Shown piece by piece: positions 38,330-45,881 of a DNA stretch of 64,000 nt (its first letter is position 1; each line of letters starts with the position of its first letter). The notes beneath the pieces are model-generated. The model was given only the letters and a program-made list of their open reading frames with translations. It was not told the origin of the DNA and searched no databases. The stretch comes from Clostridiaceae bacterium (GTDB lineage: Bacteria; Bacillota_I; Bacilli_A; Erysipelotrichales; Coprobacillaceae), in contig CABJAS010000002.1 in the NCBI GenBank assembly GCA_902363625.1, positions 301,819-365,818 of the forward strand. Direction: 5' to 3'. The position numbers were made by a program, and so were the translations under genes.

Positions 38330-39256
38330 TTATGAAACAGCTAAAAGAAATCTTTCTAAGCCAATAGCACTTATCAAACAGCGTTCTTTTTTATTTCCAA
38401 GCATTTGATAAGTCCAGTCAACAAATCCACCGTCAACCATTTCAAAGGTTTCATTTCCTTGTTTGACCGATAATTTGAAATTGATACCTTTATAATAATT
38501 ATTATAAACATCATCATTATGAATTGATAATTCTATATTAGGAAAAATAAGTTTGATAGTTTCAACCATTCTGTCAAAAAAGCCGTCATTATCTTTGTAT
38601 CCGTTTCTTTTGCGTAGAATAATAGAGAAACGAACATTTTCTATTTCACTTAATATACCTTTATAAAAGTTTAAGTGCTTTTCTAACAACATTTTTTCAC
38701 AAGTGTAAGACCCTGTATCTATACCGGATGAAACCATACAATATAAGCCAAAATGTGAATATAAACCTTTACCTGCAAAATTTTGTGCTCTTACTGCCCT
38801 AGCAGTAGTCGCCATGTGGATAGGGATGGTATTATTTACTTCTTTTCTTTTTAATTTATCGGCAATAATTATTGCCAACATATTTGAGGGGTCTGCAAGT
38901 GTTTCTGTCCCTCGTAAAGCACTTACTACGTTATATTGATCTACGGAGCCAAAAACGCTACAGCTACCTAATGGAGCAGAGGGAGAAAGCATAATTGTCT
39001 TAATATCCATATTGGATGCTTTTCTCAATAATTTTGATTCCAAATTATGAATTTCTTCTGGATCTATACTGCTAGGGATAGTAAATCTATTTAGTTGGTA
39101 TGACTTTAGAATATCAGTTGCAGTTAAAGTATTTGTTTGTCTATCAAACACTTCTAATAGAAGTGAGTTCAAATCTGATTTTGATAGAGCTGATAACTTA
39201 TCCACTATATTCTTATCCCCAATTTTATTTGTAATTCTACTTAAAATATCACTCAT
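38330..39256 (-). CDS. HisRS/HisZ-like stand-alone class II aminoacyl-tRNA synthetase paralogue
   Basis: 308 residues from the ATG at 39256 (GGAGG 8 bases upstream). The C-terminus GGFVDWTYQMLGN ... SAIGLERFLLAV matches the layout of HisRS motif 3 (GG.YD ... G.AIGLERLL). RAVRAQNFAGKGLYSHFGLY sits where motif 2 is expected, with Arg-Ala-Gln in place of Arg-x-Glu. There is no anticodon-binding domain, and residues 1-50 are helical (LSRITNKIGDKNIVDKLSAL). Paralogues of this kind (HisZ, PoxA, AsnA-like) adenylate or bind amino acids in other pathways; the substrate here is unknown. It has its own TATAAT promoter with a GGTC-N4-GACC site. Confidence 0.65.
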   Translation of the reverse strand: MSDILSRITNKIGDKNIVDKLSALSKSDLNSLLLEVFDRQTNTLTATDILKSYQLNRFTIPSSIDPEEIHNLESKLLRKASNMDIKTIMLSPSAPLGSCSVFGSVDQYNVVSALRGTETLADPSNMLAIIIADKLKRKEVNNTIPIHMATTARAVRAQNFAGKGLYSHFGLYCMVSSGIDTGSYTCEKMLLEKHLNFYKGILSEIENVRFSIILRKRNGYKDNDGFFDRMVETIKLIFPNIELSIHNDDVYNNYYKGINFKLSVKQGNETFEMVDGGFVDWTYQMLGNKKERCLISAIGLERFLLAVS

Positions 39257-39287
39257 AGTTATCCTCCGTACTGTTACTTTCAAAATC

Positions 39288-39328
39288 ATTATAGAATGGT
39301 TACAACAACGAATCTAGGTCGATTGACC
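39288..39328 (-). promoter_or_regulatory. Promoter and Crp/Fnr-type site of the HisRS-like gene
   Basis: -10 TATAAT at 39288-39293, no consensus -35. The site GGTCAATCGACC (minus strand, 39317-39328) is centred 41.5 bases before the predicted start (39281), the classic class II activator position. Confidence 0.6.
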
Positions 39329-39335
39329 AAAAATG

Positions 39336-39369
39336 AAAAACACTTAATATTTACTATTCAATGTTTTTT
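39336..39369 (-). terminator. Terminator of the nucleotidyltransferase gene
   Basis: On the minus strand AAAAACA and TGTTTTT arms (39362-39368, 39336-39342) with a long AT-rich loop, just past the stop codon. Modest stem. Confidence 0.5.
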
Positions 39370-39378
39370 ACTTTGAGT

Positions 39379-40161
39379 TTATTTGATTAAATCTTGAAAA
39401 TACTGTAATGCAACCCTTTCAGCTTCAACCTTTTTGACAATAGGACTTTGTGATAATTCCTCTCTTAACTCAAGATACAAGTTAATAGTAGCCTGCAATG
39501 CATTAACACAGCTTTTATATTCATGAGTAGCAACCGTCTTTTCTAATGCTCCAATATATTGGGGTGCTTCCAATTCGATTTTTCTAACTCCACGAGGTAA
39601 TTTACCTAAGAGAAGCTGTATTAATGGGGCAAGTACTGATTGTCTTAAAAAAGATAAAAAATCAATTGCTTCAAATAGTTCTCTACGTCCAATCTTAGTG
39701 CATGCGTAATGAACCCAAATCCAAAATCTATCTTCAATCCACTGTAAGTCTGGAGTTGGGAAGTATGCTTCTTTTTTAGAATAAATTTCTGTTATGCAGT
39801 TGTTTTCTTCATAGAGAATAGCTGAATCTTCAACCCTATCCAGTAAACCATCTAAGGTTGTAAACTTAAAATCAACATGAAGAACAGGAGAATCATAGAG
39901 GGAAATTATCAATCGAGGTTCTCCAACGTGTTCACCAGTAAAAGCAGCAACTAATGTTCCAAACTGTTCCACAATAAGTAATCTCTCTTTGATAACTTCT
40001 TCATAGGATTTATCATCTGCTACAATCACAAAATCCAAATCAGAATATTCATCTAACGATTTTGTGATATAAGAACCGCTAATTGCAAGTCCTATTATCC
40101 TACTATCTCTTTTTGAAAATTCTAATACGTTTTTTATCATTTCCTGTTGTGCTTTAGTCAT
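39379..40161 (-). CDS. Nucleotidyltransferase, aminoglycoside adenylyltransferase (Ant6)-like
   Basis: 260 residues from the ATG at 40161 (GAGAGGTG 7 bases upstream). The Pol-beta-type motif GSYITKSLDEYSDLDFVIV (about residues 30-48) has the G-S and D-x-D needed to bind ATP and metal; a third acidic residue is likely in LHVDFKF. The rest is helical with WIEDRFWIWVHYACTKIGR, as in the substrate-binding half of AadK/Ant(6) proteins. Adenylylation of an aminoglycoside is possible, but related chromosomal proteins of unknown substrate are common. It has its own promoter with the shared GGTC-N4-GACC site. Confidence 0.75.
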   Translation of the reverse strand: MTKAQQEMIKNVLEFSKRDSRIIGLAISGSYITKSLDEYSDLDFVIVADDKSYEEVIKERLLIVEQFGTLVAAFTGEHVGEPRLIISLYDSPVLHVDFKFTTLDGLLDRVEDSAILYEENNCITEIYSKKEAYFPTPDLQWIEDRFWIWVHYACTKIGRRELFEAIDFLSFLRQSVLAPLIQLLLGKLPRGVRKIELEAPQYIGALEKTVATHEYKSCVNALQATINLYLELREELSQSPIVKKVEAERVALQYFQDLIK

Positions 40162-40210
40162 AATATAACACCTCTCACTTTCCTTTATCAGCATAATTAT
40201 GCATAGGAGT

Positions 40211-40250
40211 ATTATATAAAGAAGAAATAAAAAAAACAGGTCACTTGACC
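40211..40250 (-). promoter_or_regulatory. Promoter and Crp/Fnr-type site of the nucleotidyltransferase gene
   Basis: -10 TATAAT at 40211-40216. The site GGTCAAGTGACC (minus strand, 40239-40250) is centred about 40.5 bases before the predicted start (40204). The spacing to the -10 box is within 1 bp of that in the HisRS-like promoter. Confidence 0.6.
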
Positions 40251-40256
40251 CGAAAT

Positions 40257-40291
40257 AAAAAGTATTGAATACTTATTATCCAATACTTTTT
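40257..40291. terminator. Terminator of the Crp/Fnr gene
   Basis: AAAAAGTATTG (40257-40267) pairs with CAATACTTTTT (40281-40291). It works on the minus strand after the regulator gene. Confidence 0.8.
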
Positions 40292-40302
40292 TAAAATTAT
40301 AC

Positions 40303-40929
40303 TTATGTTGTGGGAAGATTCTTTAATACCTCTTGCTCATTAATTACACTAAAGCTTTTGTTTTCATACGCAATTAGATGTTCTTGTACACATTCATTTA
40401 TAGCACGATTAATGCTTCTAATTGGAGCGTTTACTTCGCTAACAAGCTGTTTTTTGGTAAGCAGATTTAATTCACTTCTATAATGGTGTAAGGATATACA
40501 CCTCAGAAGTCGTTCTTTAACACTTAAAGATGATAATTCTTCAATTAATTCAGCATTTACAACTAATTTACTAGATATTTCTCGAATCAGAAATTTTGTA
40601 GCTTCAAAATCTCCCCTTAACCAGTTTAAAAAATCATCTCTATGAAGCTTATATACATTACAATCTGTAAAAGCGACAATTTCAACAGGTTTTTTGCCAT
40701 CATTAAATTGTTCCATTTCTCCAAAAAAACTACCACTTCTATAAAGATGGATAGTTGAGATGTTTCCTTTCACATTTAAAATGAATGCTTCTGCAATACC
40801 GTCAATCATAAGAATTACATATTCATTTTCTTGCTCAGCAAAAAGAATAGTCTCTTTCTTTTTATACGTTTTTTTAACAAGCTTCTTTTTAATATCTTCA
40901 TTCATGAAATCAATTAAATGTATATTCAT
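40303..40929 (-). CDS. Crp/Fnr family transcriptional regulator
   Basis: 208 residues: an N-terminal cyclic-nucleotide-binding-type beta-barrel (about 15-110, with SGSFFGEMEQFNDGKKPVEIVAF), a dimer helix (about 112-140) and a C-terminal helix-turn-helix (LTKKQLVSEVNAPIRSINRA). The usual cAMP-contacting GE..L..R.S is not present, and there is no N-terminal cysteine cluster, so neither cAMP nor an FeS cluster is the likely signal. The chosen ATG has AGGAGG only 1-2 bases away, so translation might begin at the second Met (nine codons in) or be weak. The two next genes carry a shared Crp-type site. Confidence 0.88.
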   Translation of the reverse strand: MNIHLIDFMNEDIKKKLVKKTYKKKETILFAEQENEYVILMIDGIAEAFILNVKGNISTIHLYRSGSFFGEMEQFNDGKKPVEIVAFTDCNVYKLHRDDFLNWLRGDFEATKFLIREISSKLVVNAELIEELSSLSVKERLLRCISLHHYRSELNLLTKKQLVSEVNAPIRSINRAINECVQEHLIAYENKSFSVINEQEVLKNLPTT

Positions 40930-41005
40930 CCCTCCTTACCAAATTTTTGATTAAATACTATCATCTTTCAATTAGTTAGGTTAGATAGTAAAAATATATT
41001 TTTTT

Positions 41006-41035
41006 TAAAAAGCGATATGACAAGCAATCATACCG
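41006..41035 (-). terminator. Terminator of the HAD phosphatase gene
   Basis: CGGTATGA / TCATATCG (minus strand, one G-U pair; 41028-41035 and 41013-41020) with a 7-nt loop, then CTTTTT. Confidence 0.75.
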
Positions 41036-41043
41036 TATTAAGT

Positions 41044-41700
41044 TTATAATTGTTGGTCTTTTATTAAAGTTAAGACATCGTTTAAGCTTTTGACAATGTC
41101 ATGCGTCATTTCAGCATATTCTTTTTCCGGGTATTTCATATCGGGAATGCAGATAACACGAATTTCAGCACTGTGAGCCGCCAAAATACCGGCTTCTGAA
41201 TCTTCTAATACTAAAGCCTCATCAGGATTGACTCCGAGCTTTTCGCAAGACTTCAGGAATACTTCCGGATTAGGTTTTCCTTTTGACACTTCATCACCGC
41301 AGATAGAATCATCAAAATAAGAAGCAATCTTTGCATTCTCTAAAATAACGTCTACACGATGACGATTAGAAGAAGTCGCTACAATCGTTTTATAGTTATT
41401 CTCTTTCAAATATTTCAGCAGTTCAATTAAACCGGGTTTAACAGGTACTCCTTTTGTTTCAAATAAATCTGCCATATAAGCATGTACCTTCAAAATAACC
41501 TCTTCAATAGGAAAATCTTCTCCAAATTCTTTATGGAATTGATCATAAATTCCGGCAATAGGTTTACCCAGTAAGGTTTTATAAAATTCTTTTGTCATGG
41601 TATGTCCCAGTTTATTGCATTCAATCACATAGCCATCAAAAGTGACTCTTTCACTATCGATCATGAGACCATCCATATCAAAAATAACCGCTTTAAGCAT
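41044..41700 (-). CDS. HAD superfamily phosphatase/phosphoglucomutase (beta-PGM-like)
   Basis: 218 residues with the four HAD motifs: nucleophile FDMDGLMIDSE (residues 7-17), ATSSN (motif II), KGKPNPEVFL (motif III Lys) and VLEDSEAGILAA (motif IV). The C1-type helical cap lies between motifs I and II. Members remove phosphate from sugar or nucleotide phosphates or isomerise glucose-1-phosphate; the IDSE start after motif I fits the beta-PGM/GS1-like group. Single gene with its own terminator. Substrate not predictable. Confidence 0.9.
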   Translation of the reverse strand: MLKAVIFDMDGLMIDSERVTFDGYVIECNKLGHTMTKEFYKTLLGKPIAGIYDQFHKEFGEDFPIEEVILKVHAYMADLFETKGVPVKPGLIELLKYLKENNYKTIVATSSNRHRVDVILENAKIASYFDDSICGDEVSKGKPNPEVFLKSCEKLGVNPDEALVLEDSEAGILAAHSAEIRVICIPDMKYPEKEYAEMTHDIVKSLNDVLTLIKDQQL

Positions 41701-41896
41701 AGTATAATCCGCCTTTCATTTTGTTAGTTATAATGTAAACTAAATTATACCAAGTGTCAATTTAAACTAAATTTAAAATTAAACAATAAATGTTTTTTAT
41801 AAAATACATTACTAATATACGAACCTTTTGCATATATTTTAGGGGAACCGTAAATTTAGTGGCGATAAACAAAAAATAAAAAATGATAAATAGGTG

Positions 41897-41924
41897 TTGA
41901 CAAGTTAAATTAAAAATGTATAAT
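41897..41924 (+). promoter_or_regulatory. Promoter of the T-box amino-acid transporter operon
   Basis: Perfect hexamers TTGACA (41897-41902) and TATAAT (41919-41924) with a 16-bp spacer; start near 41931. Confidence 0.85.
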
Positions 41925-41930
41925 GAGGGC

Positions 41931-42167
41931 ATACAAACAAACCCAACGATAAAGAGAGTAGTTATCTGAAATGTTTCAGCGAGTTAATGTAGGTGAGAGA
42001 TTAACACAGGAAAGATGGCGAAGCGCACTTTGGAGGGGAATATCTGAATGCATAGGATATTCGGTAAGCTTACCTTACAAGCGAGAGTGGATATGAGGTC
42101 AACTTATATCAACGAGAGTGGTACCGCGATATATTCGTCTCTTGATTAATTTCAAGAGGCGTTTTTT
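41931..42167 (+). ncRNA. T-box riboswitch of an amino-acid ABC transporter operon
   Basis: Stem I begins AAAGAGAGTAG with the AGTA strand; the canonical T-box AGTGGTACCGCG is at 42117-42128; the terminator CGTCTCTTGA / TCAAGAGGCG (42136-42145, 42152-42161) is followed by TTTTTT. Aligning the specifier loop with the trpS leader gives GAA-GCG (42023-42025, Ala). One base on is CGC (Arg, 42024-42026) and further on CAC (His, 42026-42028), so the amino acid is undecided. Confidence 0.92.
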
Positions 42168-42190
42168 ATTTATAAAAGGAGGAGAAAGAG

Positions 42191-42910
42191 ATGTTAGATT
42201 TTAGCTTAGTTTCAGCGGTTGTCATTGATTTCAGCAAGATGACAAAATGGATCCCAACATTTATTGATGGGACAATCGTAACGATCGTATTATCGTTGCT
42301 TACTGTGGTAATAGGATGTATATTAGGGTTGATTGCCACTCTAATGAAACGGTCTAATAGTAAAATCCTCAACTTTGTAGCAGCAGCTTATACACAGGTA
42401 ATCCGTGGAACGCCGATTTTACTTCAGTTATATATTTGGCTGTACGGATTTACACTGATCGGAATAGCGATTCCGGCAATGCCGTTCTTAGGTCCAACTT
42501 ATGGTTCAAGAGTATTCTTAACTGCGGTCGTGGCTTTAGGGATTAACTCAGGGGCTTATATTTGTGAATTATTAAGAGGTGGCTTGGATTCAGTCGATAA
42601 AGGGCAAATGGAAGCCGGTCGTTCATTGGGATTAACCAGTACACAAACAATGCGTTATATCATTATACCGCAAGCGGTAAAGGTGGTATTGCCCGGGCTA
42701 TGTAATGAATTTATTATGATGATTAAAGAATCTTCAATAGTTTCGGTTGTTGGAGTATTTGATGTGATGTATACAAGCAATATCGTAAAGGCTTCTACTT
42801 ATTCCGTATTTGAACCTTTAATTATTATTGCTGTCATATATTTTGTATTAACTTCGGTATTAACAGCAGCTATCGGAGTTATAGAAAGGAAGATGAATAC
42901 AGATGCTTAA
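42191..42910 (+). CDS. Polar amino-acid ABC transporter, permease subunit
   Basis: 239 residues, five or so membrane helices, with the HisM/GlnP-type [19 protein letters not shown] near the N-terminus and the coupling motif [20 protein letters not shown] (about residues 144-163). GGAGGAGAAAGAG precedes the ATG. It is the first gene behind the T-box; its end overlaps the ATPase gene by 8 bases. The single permease probably works as a homodimer importing a polar amino acid. Confidence 0.93.
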   Translation: MLDFSLVSAVVIDFSKMTKWIPTFIDGTIVTIVLSLLTVVIGCILGLIATLMKRSNSKILNFVAAAYTQVIRGTPILLQLYIWLYGFTLIGIAIPAMPFLGPTYGSRVFLTAVVALGINSGAYICELLRGGLDSVDKGQMEAGRSLGLTSTQTMRYIIIPQAVKVVLPGLCNEFIMMIKESSIVSVVGVFDVMYTSNIVKASTYSVFEPLIIIAVIYFVLTSVLTAAIGVIERKMNTDA

Positions 42911-43637
42911 AACAAATGATCTATATAAAACTTACGGTAAGTTAGATGTATTAAAAGGAATCTCAACAGAGATTCATACAGGTGAAGTAGTCGCTATCAT
43001 TGGTCCATCAGGATCTGGAAAATCTACTTTCTTACGATGCTTAAACTTAATGGAAGAACCGACAAAAGGAGAGGTTATCTTCAAAGATGTGAACTTAACC
43101 ACTAAAGAAGATAAGTCTTTCAATATTAATAAAGTACGTGAACACATTGGAATGGTGTTCCAGCACTTCAATTTATTCCCGCATATGACAGTTTTGGAAA
43201 ATATCACATTGGCGCCAATCCAAGTAAAAGGATTGAATAAAGACGATGCTCAAAAGAAAGCAATAGAGCTGTTAAAGCGTGTTGGCTTAGTCGATAAAAA
43301 GGATGTTTATCCAAATAAGTTATCAGGGGGACAAAAACAGCGTGTGGCGATTGCCAGAGCATTGGCGATGGAACCGGACGTGATGCTGTTTGATGAACCA
43401 ACCAGTGCTTTAGATCCGGAAATGGTAAAGGAAGTATTATTAGTTATTAAAGATTTAGCAGAGAGTGGAATGACAATCGTCATTGTGACTCATGAAATGG
43501 GATTTGCGAAAGAAATCGCATCACGTGTGATGTTTATTGATCAAGGGATCATATTGGAAGAGGGAAAACCGGAGGATGTCTTTAATCATCCTAAACATCA
43601 GCGTACACAAGAATTTTTAGATAAAGTGATGTATTAA
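42903..43637 (+). CDS. Polar amino-acid ABC transporter, ATP-binding subunit
   Basis: 244 residues, GlnQ/HisP type. Walker [10 protein letters not shown]-loop [20 protein letters not shown] (family hallmark), signature LSGGQKQR, Walker [15 protein letters not shown], switch [10 protein letters not shown]. It is translationally coupled to the permease gene and precedes the binding protein by 19 bases. It energises import of the T-box amino acid. Confidence 0.95.
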   Translation: MLKTNDLYKTYGKLDVLKGISTEIHTGEVVAIIGPSGSGKSTFLRCLNLMEEPTKGEVIFKDVNLTTKEDKSFNINKVREHIGMVFQHFNLFPHMTVLENITLAPIQVKGLNKDDAQKKAIELLKRVGLVDKKDVYPNKLSGGQKQRVAIARALAMEPDVMLFDEPTSALDPEMVKEVLLVIKDLAESGMTIVIVTHEMGFAKEIASRVMFIDQGIILEEGKPEDVFNHPKHQRTQEFLDKVMY

Positions 43638-43656
43638 TAAAAAGGAGAGAGAAACT

Positions 43657-44505
43657 ATGAAAAAGCTATTAACTGCATTATTGGCTGTCGTGATGATGGT
43701 GACATTAGTCGGATGTTCAGGTGGAGAAAAGAAAGATAAATTAGATGAAATTAAAGCGGCAGGGAAACTTGTAGTTGGGACTTCACCCGATTTCCCACCT
43801 TCAGAATTCTATATTTTAGATGAAAAAGGACAGAAACAAATTGTCGGAAGTGATATCGCTCTAGCAAAAGCAATCGCTGAAGAATTAGGGGTTGAATTAG
43901 AAATCAAAGCAACAAACTTTGATGGTGTGCTTGCCAATATCCAATCTGGACAAGTAGATATGGGTATTTCTGGATTTGCGGCAACTGAAGAAAGAAAGAA
44001 AGTGATGCAGTTCTCAGTTGGGTACCAAAGAGAAGCTGATGATGGATATCAAGGCTTAGTAGTCAGCAAAGCAACAGCTGAAAAGTATAAAACATTAGAA
44101 GAATTAAAAGCAGCTAATTTAAAAATCGGAGCACAAGCAGCTTCTATTCAATATGAAATGGCAACAAAATTAACAAAAGAAGCAAATATTCAGCAATTAG
44201 GAACAACAGATGCGATTGCTTTAGCACTGAATGCCGGAGACATCGATGCAATGGTTTCAGCTAGTTCTTCTGCTGAACCAATGTTAAAGACATTCCCTGA
44301 TTTAGTATTGCTGCCTCAAGACGAATTTGATTTAGATCCAGAAAAAATGTATTCAACAAATGTAATTGGGTTCCCATTAGGAGATGAATATAAATCATTG
44401 ATTGAAGTAGTAAATAAAGTGATTGAAGATGCAAGAGCGAATGGTGATTTAGATAAATGGGTAAATGAAGCAAAAGCTCAGGTATCTAAAGCGATTGAAG
44501 AATAA
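43657..44505 (+). CDS. Polar amino-acid ABC transporter, substrate-binding lipoprotein
   Basis: 282 residues. The signal ends in lipobox LVGC (Cys at residue 21), so it is a diacylglyceryl lipoprotein on the outer face of the membrane. The family-3 (SBP_bac_3) core is visible: GKLVVGTSPDFPPSEF, GSDIALAKAIAEELGVELEI, DMGISGFAATEERKKVM, LKIGAQAASIQYEMA. The ligand pocket residues do not reveal the amino acid by eye. Last transporter gene; a terminator separates it from the peptidase gene. Confidence 0.94.
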   Translation: MKKLLTALLAVVMMVTLVGCSGGEKKDKLDEIKAAGKLVVGTSPDFPPSEFYILDEKGQKQIVGSDIALAKAIAEELGVELEIKATNFDGVLANIQSGQVDMGISGFAATEERKKVMQFSVGYQREADDGYQGLVVSKATAEKYKTLEELKAANLKIGAQAASIQYEMATKLTKEANIQQLGTTDAIALALNAGDIDAMVSASSSAEPMLKTFPDLVLLPQDEFDLDPEKMYSTNVIGFPLGDEYKSLIEVVNKVIEDARANGDLDKWVNEAKAQVSKAIEE

Positions 44506-44510
44506 TCATT

Positions 44511-44533
44511 AAAAGCAACCACGGTTGCTTTTT
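44511..44533 (+). terminator. Terminator after the amino-acid transporter genes
   Basis: AAAAGCAAC-CACG-GTTGCTTTT (44511-44532), T-run to 44533. Some read-through into the peptidase gene is likely. Confidence 0.8.
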
Positions 44534-44558
44534 ATAAAAATAAAAAAGGAGAAAAACA

Positions 44559-45725
44559 ATGGACTGCAAACAAATTATTAAAGATTCAGTAGAATCAAAA
44601 GTAGAAGCTTACATGAGCTTAGTTAAGAGTATGTATGAAAATCCGGAAATCGGAAATGAAGAATTTGAAACAATGGAATTACTTTCTTCATACTTAGAAA
44701 AAGCCGGATTTGAAACAACTAAAGGATACGTAGTGCCGACCGGCTTTTTAGGAAAGTATGAGACTGGGAAACCGGGACCGAAGATTGCTTTTATGTGTGA
44801 ATATGATGCTTTGCCGGAAGTCGGACATGGCTGTGGGCATAATCTGATTGCAGGGATCGGAATTGCGGCAGGAGAAGCCTTAAAAGCTGTTATGGATCAA
44901 TTTGGCGGTACTGTATTAGTGGTTGGAACACCGGCTGAAGAAAATTTTGGCGGTAAGGTTTCGATGGCAAACGCCGGCGTATTTGATGATGTAGATGCGG
45001 CATTGATGGTGCATCCGGGAACATCAAGTGGATTAGGTGGACGTTCAAATGCGATCAATCCAGTTAAATTCGAGTTCTTTGGAAAAAATGCACATGGATG
45101 TCAGCCTCAGGATGGCGCTTCTGCCTTAGATGCAGCTGTAATGACATATATTCAAATTAACCTGTTAAGACAGTTTGTAGAAAAGAATACATTTATTCAT
45201 GGGATTATCAGAGATGGCGGAGCAGCTGCTAATGTTATTCCGGCTTATGCCTCAATGGAATACTATTTCAGAGCACCGACCATGAAATATGCTTTAGAAG
45301 TTACAGATAAAGCGATTGAATGTGCAAAGGGAGCATGTCTTGCGACAGGAACAACTTTCAAGACATCTATTTATGAATGCCCTTACGAAGATACATTGAT
45401 TAACTACACCTTAGCGAATATTTTAAATGATAAATATATGGAATTAGGTGTTCCGGATATCGAGCCTGTTAATGAAGTGGGTGACGGATCAACCGACGTT
45501 GGAGCTGTAAGCTATAAATGTCCGACCATTCAAGGAAGAATTAAAATCGCAGATACTTGTGTAACCGGACACTCAAAAGAAATGGCAGCAGCGACAATTT
45601 CACCGGAAGGTAAAAACGGTTTAATTAAAGCAGCGGAAGGAATCGCTTTAACCGCACTGGAATTATTAGAAAAACCGGAATTGCTTCAAAAAGCAAAAGA
45701 TGAATTTATTGCCGCAACAAAATAA
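44559..45725 (+). CDS. M20 family amidohydrolase/dipeptidase (PM20D2 / AbgB-like)
   Basis: 388 residues, zinc aminoacylase fold. Metal and catalytic signatures: CEYDALPEVGHGCGHN (about residues 74-89), GTPAEENFGGK (catalytic Glu and metal Glu), MVHPGTSSGL, FFGKNAHGCQPQDGASALDA (lid domain), and late GHSKEMAA. This clade removes acyl or amino-acid caps from amino acids or dipeptides, for example beta-alanyl dipeptides or aminobenzoyl-glutamate. Its place after a T-box-controlled transporter suggests it frees the imported amino acid from a conjugate; that is inference. Confidence 0.88.
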   Translation: MDCKQIIKDSVESKVEAYMSLVKSMYENPEIGNEEFETMELLSSYLEKAGFETTKGYVVPTGFLGKYETGKPGPKIAFMCEYDALPEVGHGCGHNLIAGIGIAAGEALKAVMDQFGGTVLVVGTPAEENFGGKVSMANAGVFDDVDAALMVHPGTSSGLGGRSNAINPVKFEFFGKNAHGCQPQDGASALDAAVMTYIQINLLRQFVEKNTFIHGIIRDGGAAANVIPAYASMEYYFRAPTMKYALEVTDKAIECAKGACLATGTTFKTSIYECPYEDTLINYTLANILNDKYMELGVPDIEPVNEVGDGSTDVGAVSYKCPTIQGRIKIADTCVTGHSKEMAAATISPEGKNGLIKAAEGIALTALELLEKPELLQKAKDEFIAATK

Positions 45726-45778
45726 TTAAGGGTTCTTAGTTGATAAAAATAAATGAGTATTGTAGAATAAATTAGATT

Positions 45779-45828
45779 TCTCTAATGTGTACAATGTCAC
45801 AAACGTGATTTCATTAGAGAGTCTTTTT
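45779..45828 (+). terminator. Terminator after the M20 gene
   Basis: TCTCTAATG (45779-45787) pairs with CATTAGAGA (45812-45820), then GTCTTTTT. The loop holds a second small hairpin, TCAC-AAAC-GTGA. Confidence 0.8.
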
Positions 45829-45881
45829 ATTTTAGAATAGAGTGTTTAAAGAATGATAAACTAACCAAAAAGGAGAAAACT

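Noticed and set aside
40979-41043. Inverted TACTATC/GATAGTA repeat upstream of the Crp/Fnr gene as its operator
   Set aside because: Arms are short, 21 bp apart and AT-rich; no match to the GGTC-N4-GACC sites.
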